DNA of 64,000 bases from Mytilus edulis (Eukaryota; Mollusca; Bivalvia; Mytilida; Mytilidae), in assembly GCF_963676685.1 (NCBI RefSeq), contig NC_092346.1:50869062-50933061 (forward strand), written 5' to 3'. A program made the position numbers and the translations under genes. Positions 12,329-24,560 of this stretch are shown here, in pieces; position 1 is the stretch's first letter; each line of letters begins with the position of its first letter. Under the pieces are notes generated by a model. That model worked only from the letters and a program-made list of their open reading frames with translations. It had not been told where the DNA came from and made no database searches.

Positions 12329-14181
12329 GGGTCGTTCCGGTCCCAAACCGATCCGGCCCCAAGTCAATCTGGCCCAAAGTCGATCCGGCCCACTCTGATC
12401 CGGCCCCATAATAAAATATGAATAAACTATATTCACTTTATGGGGGAACTTGTGACAAATTTGAACAGTATATATAAACGAAATCATTAGTCTATAATTG
12501 GTTTGTTTATTCAACAATTGTCTGGTGATTGTGAACTATGGTAATGCCACTTGTAATCACTTAGTTCAATCAAATCCTGATTAATTAAAGTTACGTAATC
12601 AACAAGGTCTTTATAATTCAATCTTTTGTTTGGTGTATATAATAATAATTAATTGTATTTTTATTTCGGGTAACATCAGAGGCTTCTATCATGTCTATAA
12701 CACTTTTTTTTTGTAACATCATATAGCCAATATATTTTTTAAGTTTGTATGTATCAGCTTGGGGATCCGCTTGTACCATTGTGTATGTAACTATTTGTTA
12801 TTACTCAAGACGAAAGACTTGTTAGGATCACAGTCAATTGAAAGAAATTGCTAATTATTGCTGATTAATGTTGATGTCTGAATTCTTTTTTATATATACG
12901 TTTTAATATAATTATACCCAATAATCTTGAAAAAAATCTTGTACACCTTTTATATTATAATAACAAGAGTGCACACGCTGAAATGTCTCGCCTTCTATAC
13001 TAATCATTGATATTATGTTGATAGTCTTAAGTATAAATCTAAGCTTTATTACAACTGTCACATAAACTTTACATTAACCAAGATAACTAAACAAAGACCA
13101 ATGAACCTTGAAAAAGAGGTCCAGGTCAGATGAACCATGCCAGGCAGACAGGTACAGCTAACAATGCTTCTATACAACATATATAGTTGACACATTACTT
13201 ATAGTTTAAAAAAATAGACCAAAACACAAAAACTTTACACTGTGCAATGAACCGTGAAAATGAGGTCACGGTTAAATAAAACCTGCTTGACTGACATAAA
13301 GATCATAAAATATTTCCATACACCAAATATAGTTGACCTATGGCATATAGCATTAGATAAAAAGACCAAAACTCAAAAACTTAACTTTGACCACTGAACC
13401 ATGAAAATGAGGTCAAGGTCACATGACATCTGCCCGCTAGACATGTACACTTAACAATCATTCCATACAACAAATATAGTAGACCTATTGCATATGGTAT
13501 GAGAAAAACAGACCAAAACACAAAAATTTAACTATAACCACTGAACCATGAAAATGAGGTCAAGGTCAGATGACACCTGCCAGTTGGACATGTACACCTT
13601 ACAGTCCTTCCATACACCGAATATACTAGCCCTATTGCTTATAGTATCTGAGATATGGACTTGACCACCAAAACTTAACCTTGTTCACTGATCCATGAAA
13701 TGAGGTCGAGGTCAAGTGAAAACTGTCTGACGGGCATGAGGACCTTGCAAGGTACGCACACATCAAATATAGTTATCCTATTACTTATAATAAGAGAGAA
13801 TTCAACATTACAAAAAATTTGAACTTTTTTTTCAAGTGGTCACTGAACCATGAAAATGAGGTCAAGGACATTGGACATGTGACTGACGGAAACTTCGTAA
13901 CATGAAGCATCTATATACAAAGTATGAAGCATCCAGGTCTTCCAACTTCTAAAATATAAAGCTTTTAAGAAGTGAGCTAACGCCGCCGCCGCCGCCGGAT
14001 CACTATCCCTATGTCGAGCTTTCTGCAACAAAAGTTGCAGGCTCGACAAAAATCATAAACATTTATCAATTACAATTAATATATATCTTTATTTTTATTT
14101 CTAATCCTTATAAATATTTTTTTGGGGGGGGCCCAATTGACTTTACATATGGGCTGGATCTACGTGGGGCCGGATTGACCC
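12329..14181. repeat. Composite repeat region bounded by inverted GGGTC..CCGG.CCC motifs, with a nested tandem-core element
   Basis: The left edge has GGGTCGTTCCGGTCCC followed by about four degenerate 16-bp units of the form GGCCCAAAGTCGATCC, to about 12408. The right edge, 14166-14181, is GGGGCCGGATTGACCC, an inverted version of the left edge matching at 13 of 16 bases. Inside lies a separate element at about 12965-14048. It holds six diverged units, each containing a GAACCATGAAAATGAGGTC-like core, spaced about 145-150 bp apart (near 13101, 13246, 13391, 13541, 13687 and 13841). A short CGCCGCCGCC run follows, and a strong terminal hairpin at 14012-14048 pairs TGTCGAGC with GCTCGACA and CTGCAAC with GTTGCAG. 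No gene was seen. Confidence 0.6.
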
Positions 14182-14486
14182 GAAAGCTATTTAAATAAAC
14201 TTTATCCTGAACACAGTTACAAATGTTAATTGATACAATTTAAAAGACAAAGTGTATACTATAAAAATATAAATTTGTACTTAATGTAAATTGCATATAG
14301 ACTAGAATCAAATGGCACTAGCCACTTCAAAAGTTGTGATTTCCAGAATACATGATAAACATAATCAATTGGTATTTTGAATAATTAATTGCTTGCATTT
14401 TAAGTTTGACATTTCATTTAATATGTGCACATGGATCTAACATATACCAGTATGTAGTACACACGTTTTGAATTTTGTTTTGACAG

Positions 14487-17400
14487 ATTCTCTTGATAGA
14501 AATGCATCACTGACCTGTCTTGCTGTAAGAAAGATGTCTGGTGAAACTAGTTATGATTTTGAAACATTAAAGGTTTCTTCTCCAAGAGAGGATGTTGCTC
14601 ATGTCGAACTTAACAGACCAGACAGGCTTAATGCTATGAATATTGCATTTTGGAGGTAATTATATAATTAAGTCTATGCATGCATATGATTCATTGTACT
14701 TTTTTTGATGAAACAAAAACTATCATCTTAATTTGAGCCCACTTAATGTTGGATGCATTTAATTTTTCAGATTCATCGCTCATCAACTTATTGTATTTTT
14801 TTTGTAAACCAAATATTTTTATTTGTACACATAACACATAAAGGCTGTGTATGGAATTTGTGTTCGATTATTTTCAGAAACTATATATCAAGATGCATGT
14901 GAGCCTGCTTTACTGTTTGATACATTTTTACATCAAATTCCTTTTATCAGAATCATTAAAAATGCATTGGTGAACTATATACCACTAAGTTTGTTAATCA
15001 CATTTCAAAAAAATTAGATTTAAATACCTCCAGTATAAACATTATAGAAATGTTTGTGACTTTTTCAGTTATTATGTTTATAATAATGTCTTCTCTAGTC
15101 CTCGTTTATTAAAAAAAAAATGTGGTAAGATTGCCAATGAGACAACTCTACACAAGAGACCAAATGACACAGAAATTATAGAAACTATAGGTCACTGTAC
15201 AGCCTTCAACAATGAACAAAGCTCATACTGCATAGTAAGCTATAAAAGGTACTGAAATGACAAATGTAAAACAATTCAAATGATAAAAAGTAACAGCCTA
15301 ATTTATGTACAAAAAATGAATGAAAAACAAATATGTAACACATCAACAATGGACAACCACTGAATTACAGGCTCATACATACAGACAGAATGTGTGTATT
15401 AGTGTGTGTGTGTGTGTGGGGGGGGGGGGGGGGTAACATGTTAGCAGAATCCCAACCCTCCCCGAACCTGGGACAGTACAACATAAGCATATAAGAAGAA
15501 ATTATAAAAATCAGTTGAAAAAGGCTTAACTCATTAGATGGCTACAATTAGAACTACATTTTACAAAAACACAACCATTCCAAACAATGAAAGAATGTTC
15601 TGTGGTTTAATTTTTATGTAAATAAATCATAACATTATATCTGGCTACCATGATAAATTGTATTTAGCAATTTTTTATGCCAGTTACTTTTCATACAGTT
15701 TTGGTTAACGAATAACTTTAACAGTTCATGAATATAGAAGTTATACTTGCCATCACATCTTTTATATATATTACTATTTTAGTCATTATGTTCAGTTTAG
15801 AAGAGTTATTGCCCCTTGTAACAGAAAACAATGTTGAAATTCAAACCTTAATTCCTGAAATACACTTGCTGAAGATAAATCTTCTTGATCTTTGTAGAGA
15901 ATGCAGAGAATGCTTCCAAAAATTAGCAATAGATAAGAACTACAGAGTGATAATAGTGTCTGGAGCAGGGAGATTATTTACAGCAGGTGAGAAAAATGTA
16001 AAAAAGCAGATGCAGATCCAGGATTTTTGAAAAGGGTGGAGATCCCCTAACTAGGCAATGTTTTGGGAAAGACATGTAAAAAGTCTATATGTTGCACCAT
16101 ATATGTAGTTTCAAAAAGGGGGCCAGGTTCCACTGCCCTCTTCCTTAATCTACCTCTGATATGTTGAAACACTGTTTGTTTTATCTTTTAAGTTGATAAG
16201 CCATTCTCTGCGTTAGTTGATATGGTAAAATTTTAAGTAAGAATTCAATTTAATTTGTTGATAGAGTTAATAAATACATGTAATAAAATTCAAAGACATT
16301 TGTATATGTAGGTTAAAGATCTGTATAAAGATACTGATAGAAGATAGAACTATATGAACAATGATGAATGAGTTGAATTAATCTCATTCTGCGAATTCAT
16401 ATATTTTTGTGGATACAACTTTTCCTGGATTGATGAAAATATGCAGTTTCGTGGATGTTTTGATTTGCCAAAGTTTACATACAACATAGAAAACTTGCAG
16501 TTCATAAAACATTTAAATTCATGATTCACCTGTACCCACTAAATCAACAAAAATTGGTATCCAACGAAAATAATAATGAATCCACGGTATATATTATGCA
16601 AATACTGTGGCACAACAAATGCCTTCATCATTGTAATACTTTAAAAATTCATATATATATATATATATACAATGTATATACATGTTATATATAAAAGCAT
16701 GTTTCCTTTATTGTATAGGATTGGATTTGATGGATATGGGTGATGTTATGCCAACAGGAAATGATGTAGCAAGAAAATGCTTTAAAATGAGACCAAAAAT
16801 TGAAGAATATCAAGAATCTTTTACATCTATAGAAAAGGTCTGTAAAATAAATACTAAATTCACTTAAGGAAATTTGCTACTCAGTTTCAAAGTAACAAGC
16901 TTTTCATAACACTAGTATATACCAATAGGGAATTAATAAAGGAACCAAAATAGTAAAACAAATATATAGGTCAATGTGCTTGTTTACCAGATATTAGCCA
17001 TTGAAATTTTGGCGGGAAAATATTCTCTCTTGATTTTCATAGCTTCATCATTGACAAGTTTAAGTTCTCAAAAACTATCAAAAAATTAACAATGATTTTA
17101 TCAGACTTTTACAGATGGCTTATAATTATACATGTGACAGTTTTGTAAATGAAAAAATGGGGGTCAATGGGCAAAATTTTTTAAGGCATTCAAATGAATA
17201 AAACTAGAGGATTCTGAAAATATGACAAAAAGCCTAAAACATGACAAGCGAACATCCTTACTATAGTTTGAGAAAAAAGAAAGGGTTTGTATGTAAACAT
17301 GACTCTCACCTAAAATTGGTAACTCCTATATTACCTAAAACATTAATCCTGAAATCTGTAAAATGTATGTGTATAAGCTAAAGATGATTTGTTCGATCAA

Positions 17401-20400
17401 GTTCAGAATATTTTTCTATCTTTGGTTTCTTGGATTAGTTATTCTTGAAATATATACAATGTTGAAGGAGATATGTTGGAAAACAGTCATATTTTTTTTT
17501 TAAACCAACTGCAGAAAGTAATTTTTTTTTTATATGCAAATGCATGTTAGCACACACTAGTATCATTATGCCTAGGTCACATCATCCATTTCATGTGTCA
17601 CTGACTTTTTAAGGTTGATCTTTTGATAAACATTTCACTATATTTGAATTAATTCCAACTTTTCATTTTTATGCCCCATTTATGGGCATAATGTTTTCTG
17701 GTCTGTCCTGCTTCAGGTTAAAGTTTTTGGTCAAGGTAGTTTTTTTTTAATTATAAGTGCAATCAACTTGAAACTTAATACACATGTTCCCTATGATATG
17801 ATCTTGGTAATTTGGTTGCCAAATCAGAGTTTTACTGCATTTTCAGGGTCCACTGAACATAGAAAATGATAGTGCGGATGGGGCATCCATGTACTAGGGC
17901 ACATTATTGTTTTAAAGATATAAAATAAGTTTGATAGTTTAGTAGTTAAGATGAATATCATTATGTATTTTAGTGTCCAAAACCTGTCATTGCTGCAGTA
18001 CATGGTGGTTGTATTGGTGGAGGTGTTGACCTAACATCTGCTTGTGACATCAGATACTGTACACAGGATGCATGGTTTCAAATTAAGGTTAGTAAATCCA
18101 ATATGCTTAACACATTTATTCATATGGTTGTTGAAAAAAAGACATATATGAAAACTTGATGATTGGCTGTATACATGTTTTCTGTCCCAGAATTTTAATT
18201 GGTATATTACTTTATACCTAGAATTCTTAAACTTGGTAGTGTGGTGACTATGACTAGAATATAGAAAATATATGCTATGTATGCATTAGAAATTTTGTAA
18301 ATGTAAACAGTCCAGCGCTATTATTATATTAAATTTTTGTTACAGTTTCCAAAATGTTTACATCAATTACCCCAGTAATTTCAAATTTTACTGTTATAAA
18401 GATAGTTTCATATATAATATAAGGAAATCTCTTATATAAAGAAATTCATAAATTGGTATACTAGTATTCTAAGAGATTCCCAATGTTTAAAATTGACAGA
18501 AACTGATTATCTATTTATTTTGTATGTTATATTTTTTTTTAAATACAGGAGATTGATGTAGGATTGACAGCTGATGTTGGAACATTACAGAGGTTACCTA
18601 AGATAATTGGAAATGATAGCTTGGCAAGAGAATTATGTTATACTGCGAGAAAATTCCATAGTGATGAGGCAAAAGAAATAGGTTTTGTCAGGTAAAAATA
18701 TCTACAATTATCCACTGTGAATTTAGTTATTTTTATGTGGGTACCAATTTTTGTTTTAAGGAAAACTTACATGTTTGTGGGTATTGAAGTTTATGGTTTA
18801 GCAGAAGTCTACTTACAAGCCTATAGAAATTTGTTGAACATTTAATTTTTGTGGTTCACCTGTACCCACAAAATCCTCGAAAAATTGGTATTCTCCAAAT
18901 AATAATGAATCCACAGTATTACTAAAGTAAAATATTTCTTTACTGAATGAGGTTTATTTGATTATTAGCTCATTATATAATGAGAGAAATACAGTTTATT
19001 TGTCTTATTCCTAACAATTGTCCCCATAGTGAGATATGGATTATACTATTCCCAATGTCATCAACACCAAATGCAAAGTTTTTTGTTTTGGTTCATTTTA
19101 CAAGTACATGTATTACAAATGTAGTACAAGTACTTATAATAAATAATTAACATTCATGTTAGCATTCATACATTTCTATTTCATGCAATTGATCAGTTGC
19201 TGCTCCCCTGATTTACAATGAAAAAAGGAATTCTTCCAAAACATATGTAAAATGGGATTAAAGTAACACAAATTGGAAAAACTGAATTATAAAACATATC
19301 AATAAAAGCTATGATAATAACTATTTAAAAAAATGTATGCTTTCCTTTACAGTCGTATTTTTCCTGACAAAGCTGCTATGATAAATGCTGCAATAGAACT
19401 AGCATCATTGATTGCTAGTAAAAGTCCAGTGGCAGTACAAGGAACCAAAGTTAGTATGGTCTATTCCAGAGACCATTCTGTTCCTGAAGGACTTGCTCAT
19501 ATAGTAAGTTACTCTCAAATTATTTCTAAGATTGGGCCTCAGGTTAACTATACCTGCTTGACTTGTGAACATGCTGAAATTGTGCTAAAAACAGGTTTGA
19601 ATTTTTAGGTGTTACACAACTTTTCAAACATTAAGAATATTCAAATAGATTTTAGGTCAAAAGAAGGCATATTTGATGTGTTTCCAAAAATTACATAATT
19701 TAGATTTGAATTACAGTGAGTTGCTTATAGGTGTTACTGTAAAACTTTACCTATAGCTCAACCTGTTTTTAAAATTGACAACACAATAGGGAAATTTAAA
19801 TTGACCAGTTGGTATTGTTAGAATTAAATCTACCTTGATGCTACCTGTAAAGATTTTTATTCACCTAACCCAAAGTTTCAGCATGCTTTTTTCCTTCACT
19901 TTTTCTTACCTAGGATTATTCTATTAAAAAAATGATAGGGAAGAAAATAGTTTTGGTTTTCATTGTTTTAAATCCCTGATATATATAATTTATCTATTTT
20001 TTACCTAAAATTCTAAATCAGTAAAAGATTAAATTAAATATGTATTACTATGTTTGAAAATTAAACTGCTTTTACACACTAAATGCTTCTTTAAAATTCT
20101 AACCCTTATATATAGTATTGTCCAGCTGCCAGTGAAACAAGAAATAGCTGTTCAGGTGTTTACAGTTTAAATTTTCAGATGGATATGTTGTTCATTTCTT
20201 CACATGTCCCTTCAAGATTCTCATTTTGGATTATTATTTGCAATGTTTGAAATCTTTTGGTGTCATTGTGCATACAATATTGGATTTATTTTATTTTAAT
20301 TCACTTCTTAGATTTTTTATAGCAATTTTGCTTCTTAAAATGTGATGTGTTTTTTTCAAGATTTTATTGTCATGAAGGACATCAAGGAGGAAATAATTCA

Positions 20401-22429
20401 TTCAAACTGTTTTGTGGGGCTTACATATGATGTTGTACATGTAAAATTCGAAAATAAGTTTGGAGTATACCTTGCTGTGTTTTTTCTTTGAAATCTATTA
20501 TAATATTAGTGGGACTTTTGTGCATAAAATGCTGTGTTTGCTCAAGGAAATTCAAATTTTCATACGATGGGATTTAGTTATGTTAAAGATTAAAAAATTT
20601 CAAAACTGGAATTCAAGTAGGAGATATAGTGTGAGTTCATCCAACATGTTTCTGTGGCTTTAAATGTGATTTTAAAAACATTCATTATTAATTTGGGATC
20701 TATTACAAACTTAAGATGATTTACCATTTAAATGGGATCTTGGAAATGAATAAAATGTTGAATTAATGCAGTGGATATAGTCTAATCTAGTGATAAAGTG
20801 AAAAATGAAAGTAAAATATTCTAAAATATTCCTAACGTGGGGAAATGTTTTAAGTGAATGTGAAATTGGAAATAGTCATTATAAAATTCTGGATCAAATA
20901 TTGTTTGATTTGGAAATTTATAATAGGAAATGAAATAAAATGTTTACTGTGGATATAGAAAAATCAAGTGATATATAGTAAAAATATAAATAAAATATTA
21001 CAAAATATTTGTAAAGTGAGGATAACTATTTGGAATATAGTAATGGAAATGATAAAAAAAATTACAAGATTCTGAACTATGTATAGATTCTGCACCTGTT
21101 AAATTAGGATGTATATCATGGGAAGTTAATCAGAATTTATACTATGGATTTAGAAAAAAATCTAGTGAAGTAGTGAAAAATTAATAAAATTGGGAATTAT
21201 TTAAAAACTTTGGAATTCTGGATGAGATGTCAAATATCAGTGTAAAAAAATAAATGAAATTGTTTATTCAAATATGATTTTGATGTTTCATAAAGTGAGT
21301 GAAATATTACGACTGGATTATTCAGGGTATTAAACACTGCTAGTAGTGGCTATGCAAACATTAAGATGAAATGTAGTGCATTTTAGGCCATGCAATTTTA
21401 AATAAACTGCAAGAAAATAACATATATGATATAGTCATTCTTGTTTGGCTTGATAACTCCTAATATTTTGAATGACAGTAAAATAAAAATCTCTCAATAG
21501 AATAATCCTAGGTAAGAAAAAGTTCAGGAAAAAAGCATGCTGAAACTTTGGGTTAGGTGAATAAATTTTTTTACAGGTAGCATCAAGGTAGATTTAAATC
21601 TAACAATACCAACTGGTCAATTTAAATGTCCCTATTGTATTGTCAATTTTAAAAACAGGTTGAGCTATAGGTAAAGTTTTACAGTAACACCTATAAGCAA
21701 CTCACTGTAATGAGTTGGAAAAGAACCAATAAAATATTTTTAGAAGGAATTGTTTTCAACAAGACAAATGCTAATAGAAATTGGTTAGTTGGTTCTCACT
21801 TGCACTCTATATAGACAAAACTGACGAATGATATGATATGAAAAATTAGAACCAGAATTAACAATATCAAAGAAGAAAATTTCCATTATGTACATGCATG
21901 ATTGAAAAATTGTGATTCAGATAATTCCAAACTTCAATTTGGATGAACTGTTTTAGTCTTCTAATTCATAGGTGACTTTTGATGCCCAAACTATAGGCAT
22001 TATGTTTTTCGGTCTGTGCTTTCATTCACTAATACTATGTGTTTGTATGTCCGTTTGTCCCGCTTTAGGTTAAAGTTTTAGGTCAAAGTAGTTTTTGATG
22101 ACGATGATGTAGAATCAACTTGAAACTTACTTGTAGTTCACATGATCCCTATGATATGATCTCTCTAGTTTAAATGCCAAATTACAGCATTGATCCCAAT
22201 TTTCCGGTCCACTGAACATGAAAAATGATGGTATGAGTGGAATATCAGAGTACTATAGACACATTCTTTTTAATATATTCTATATATAACTTATGTAATC
22301 TAATGTAATTATAATGAAAACACTCTATTTTAGGCTTTATGGAACCAGGCAATGCTACAGAGTGAAGATGTTATGAAATCTGCAGAAGCAATGATGCAAA
22401 AGAAAGAACCCAAATTTTCAAAACTATAA
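14487..22429 (+). CDS. ECH1: Delta(3,5)-delta(2,4)-dienoyl-CoA isomerase (ECH1), N-terminal exon not found
   Basis: Seven exons join in frame: 14487-14655, 15898-15986, 16719-16837, 17974-18087, 18549-18691, 19353-19503 and 22334-22429 (TAA). Counting from the in-frame ATG at 14534 gives 277 residues; about 16 more codons are open upstream to an acceptor at 14485-14486, so a further 5' exon probably carries the true start. The crotonase fold is clear: [31 protein letters not shown], then [49 protein letters not shown]. The acids aligned to rat Asp176, Glu196 and Asp204 are D129, E149 and D157, with the same spacing. The protein ends FSKL, a PTS1 signal. Known role: isomerises 3,5-dienoyl-CoA to 2,4-dienoyl-CoA during oxidation of odd-position unsaturated fatty acids, in mitochondria and peroxisomes. 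Intron 6 carries a large transposon. Confidence 0.95.
15117..15560 (-). repeat. Dispersed repeat R1, long copy, with GT/G-run simple repeat
   Basis: Positions 15117-15240 are the reverse complement of 59018-59125, sharing long blocks such as CATTGCCAATGAGACAACTC-like text and CTATAGGTCA. The copy continues to about 15560 and is interrupted at 15403-15434 by a (GT)n tract running into a long poly-G. It lies in ECH1 intron 1 and has no coding capacity. Confidence 0.7.
16389..16587. mobile_element. Short TA-flanked MITE, copy 2
   Basis: This diverged member of the 1679-1881 family begins CTGCGAATTCAT and ends ATGAATCCACGG, followed by TA. The interior has the same inverted arrangement, with TTTTGTGGATACAA on the left against TTGGTATCCAACG on the right. 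It lies in ECH1 intron 2. An (AT)n microsatellite at about 16654-16671 lies downstream, just before exon 3. Confidence 0.6.
17672..17915 (+). repeat. ATGCCCC-type dispersed repeat, short copy
   Basis: It starts ATGCCCCATTTATGGGCATA and contains CTTCAGGTTAAAGTTTTTGG, TCAAGGTAGT, CAATCAACTTGAAACTTA and TCCACTGAACATAGAAAATG. It ends GGGGCATCCATGTACTAGGG. The same blocks in the same order occur at 28490-29200 and 21971-22270. This copy has one core unit, where the 28.5-kb copy has three. It lies in ECH1 intron 3. Confidence 0.75.
18715..18916. mobile_element. Short TA-flanked MITE, copy 3
   Basis: This member of the 1679-1881 family begins CTGTGAATTTAG and ends ATGAATCCACAG followed by TA, with TGTGGGTACCAAT near the left end and ATTGGTATTCTCC near the right. 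The left TA is not preserved. It lies in ECH1 intron 5, directly downstream of the exon 5 donor. Confidence 0.65.
19714..21707. mobile_element. 1994-bp element with 212-bp terminal inverted repeats in ECH1 intron 6
   Basis: Positions 19714-19925 and 21496-21707 are inverted copies of equal length (212 nt), differing at about 8 positions by hand alignment, or roughly 96% identity. The termini are CAGTGAGTTGCTTATAGG and its complement, and both ends are flanked by TA (19712-19713 and 21708-21709). The interior is AT-rich and has three loosely repeated blocks beginning GGATATAG or GGATTTAG near 20771, 20950 and 21146. The longest interior ORF is 67 codons and resembles no transposase. A TA duplication and CAGT terminus suggest a non-autonomous Tc1/mariner-type element. 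The insertion lies wholly within the intron between ECH1 exons 6 and 7. Confidence 0.85.
21971..22270 (+). repeat. ATGCCCC-type dispersed repeat, diverged copy
   Basis: It carries the same ordered blocks as 17672-17915 and 28490-29200: GGCATTATGTTTTTCGGTCT, GGTTAAAGTTTTAGGTCAAA, CAACTTGAAACTTA, TATGATCTCT and TCCACTGAACATGAAAAATG. It is more degraded, with a short insertion in the first core block. It ends about 60 bases before ECH1 exon 7. Confidence 0.65.
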
Positions 22430-24560
22430 AATAATTTATAGACAATTGATTTTTGATATGTGCAAAAGTGGAATATATACAGAACATATAGAGGATCAGA
22501 CTAAATTCTGGATACAATGAAATAATCATAAAGTTACTGTGATAATAATTAAATTACTATGTACTTGTAAATTTTATGATGATTTATTTAACATTTATAC
22601 TAATATGATATTATCAAGAAAAAAGTTGTTTGTATATTGACTTCATACTTTCTTCTGACATAAGTTTCAGAGGAAAGACACACTGCATCTGCATCTGCAC
22701 ATATTGACCAGATTTTACTTTAACAGAGAGAAGTTCAATGAAAAGCTTTTCTGAAACTTGATTCAATTGTTTCTGATACAAAACAAAGGTGTTCTTTATA
22801 CTATATCTTTATATTTATGCCAAAAAATGGATTAAAATTGAATAGATTTTTAGCTTCCCTGGCCCAATGGCCCACCATGCCAGTCATTGCTGTCCATTGT
22901 CCTTGTCTATTTTAATATGTCATGGTTTTTAACTTCTTCCCTGAAAGCACTTAACCAATTTCAACCATAATTCAATTGAACGGTTCCTATGGTATGTAGC
23001 TTAAGTTTGGTTCTTTATATGGTATCTTGCTAAAGATTGTGTACATTTTTCCTGTCAATCAATCAAGATACTACCATGTCTTAAAATAGAACATAAAGAT
23101 TAACCCATAAGTTGTATAGAAAAATAAGAGAAAATCTTACAGGGTAAAAAAAAAACACAATGTCAAGATTTATTTCCACCAAAGTTGGCTCCTAAAGAGT
23201 ATTTGCCCTTGCATGACAATTTTTTAATATTTTTTTAGCTTTTACCTAATATACTGACTTTTTGTCATATTATAAGTTGTGACTTTCTGTTCCTATACTG
23301 TTCAAATTACAGCCTTAAAAACATAAGAATTTAATAGCATCTTGTAATTTTTAGATACTTTAATTTCAGTGCAAATTACCTGGACAACATAAATTTACCT
23401 GGTAATTTTACATTGGATCATAGAAGAAATGTTTTAGATAAGTTGAATTAGTACTATTCTAACCAAACAAATTTTGTCCCAGATGAATTTGAATCTTGTC
23501 ATTTCATGACATTTTCTCTTGCTAAGTTTTTTTTTTTTTTTTTATGTCAGAACAGTCAAATATATATTCGCCTCTGTTGAATATATTCACAACTTGTTCA
23601 TATTCAAGATGATTATGGAATTTTCCATATCGGTTTTGGCAATTTAGAATGATTGGAAAAGACACAGTATTGTTACGTTGTATACACTGCTATTCTGTTA
23701 AATTAATAGAAAGCTATGGTATTCAGTTAAATTAATAGAAAGCTAAACTTTTAACATCATCTGTATGTCTGGAATCTTTCTACATTTTCTTCAGAGAATC
23801 ATTTCTTTACATCACTCTATAATGGGTTTGACACAATTGAAAGGAACAGAATCAGATAACTTTGATCTGAAGAACAATTTATAGCTGTAGATAAGATAAA
23901 TCAAGCAGAAGTTTTTCAACTATAATAGTATTTAAGAGGAAAAGTGGTAGACATCAACAAAACCACATATAAATCATAAAATGGAAAAACCAATTTTATC
24001 TCAGCAGATACAAAGCAGTTTTTTTCAAAAATTCACCATGAAGTAGTAAATAGCCTTTTGATATTAAAGGACAATGTCATGAAACTATTACAATTACATG
24101 TGTAGAACTACATGTACAATAATACTACTGTACTCATCAATGGTATCCTATCAATCATTGTCTATAAGCTTATACATGTATTTAACAATTTCACACATGA
24201 GAACCTATATTAACGTATCTAGGTGCTCATTAAAATATTTTAAAATACTAATTCAGTGGGGTACATACTTGTACTATACATTCAGAGATCATTATTTACT
24301 TTTAGTATAACAATTTAAACTCTGTTTCCATCAAGTGTATTCTTTTTAATTATCTAAATTATAATCCTTAAATATTTTCTATTATCTTTTGAAATGTTTG
24401 GATTATGCAGCATAATGAATTTGACATATACTAATGTTACACTGAGTATTAAGAGAAACATAAGGACCTGCCCCAGATCCAGCCCCAGATATATAGCGTA
24501 CCGTGCCACTGAGCAAGGAATTGCATATTTAAAAATATACAATTCCTTGCCCTCAGTTTT
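22430..24560. other. ECH1 3' UTR and ECH1-ARMC5 intergenic region
   Basis: No coding exon was recognised. Candidate poly(A) signals for ECH1 are ATTAAA hexamers near 22549 and 22832. A 29-bp-period direct duplication of GTTAAATTAATAGAAAGCTA occurs at 23695-23745. A poly-T tract of about 20 bases lies near 23526. The remaining ORFs are short and AT-biased. Confidence 0.5.
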
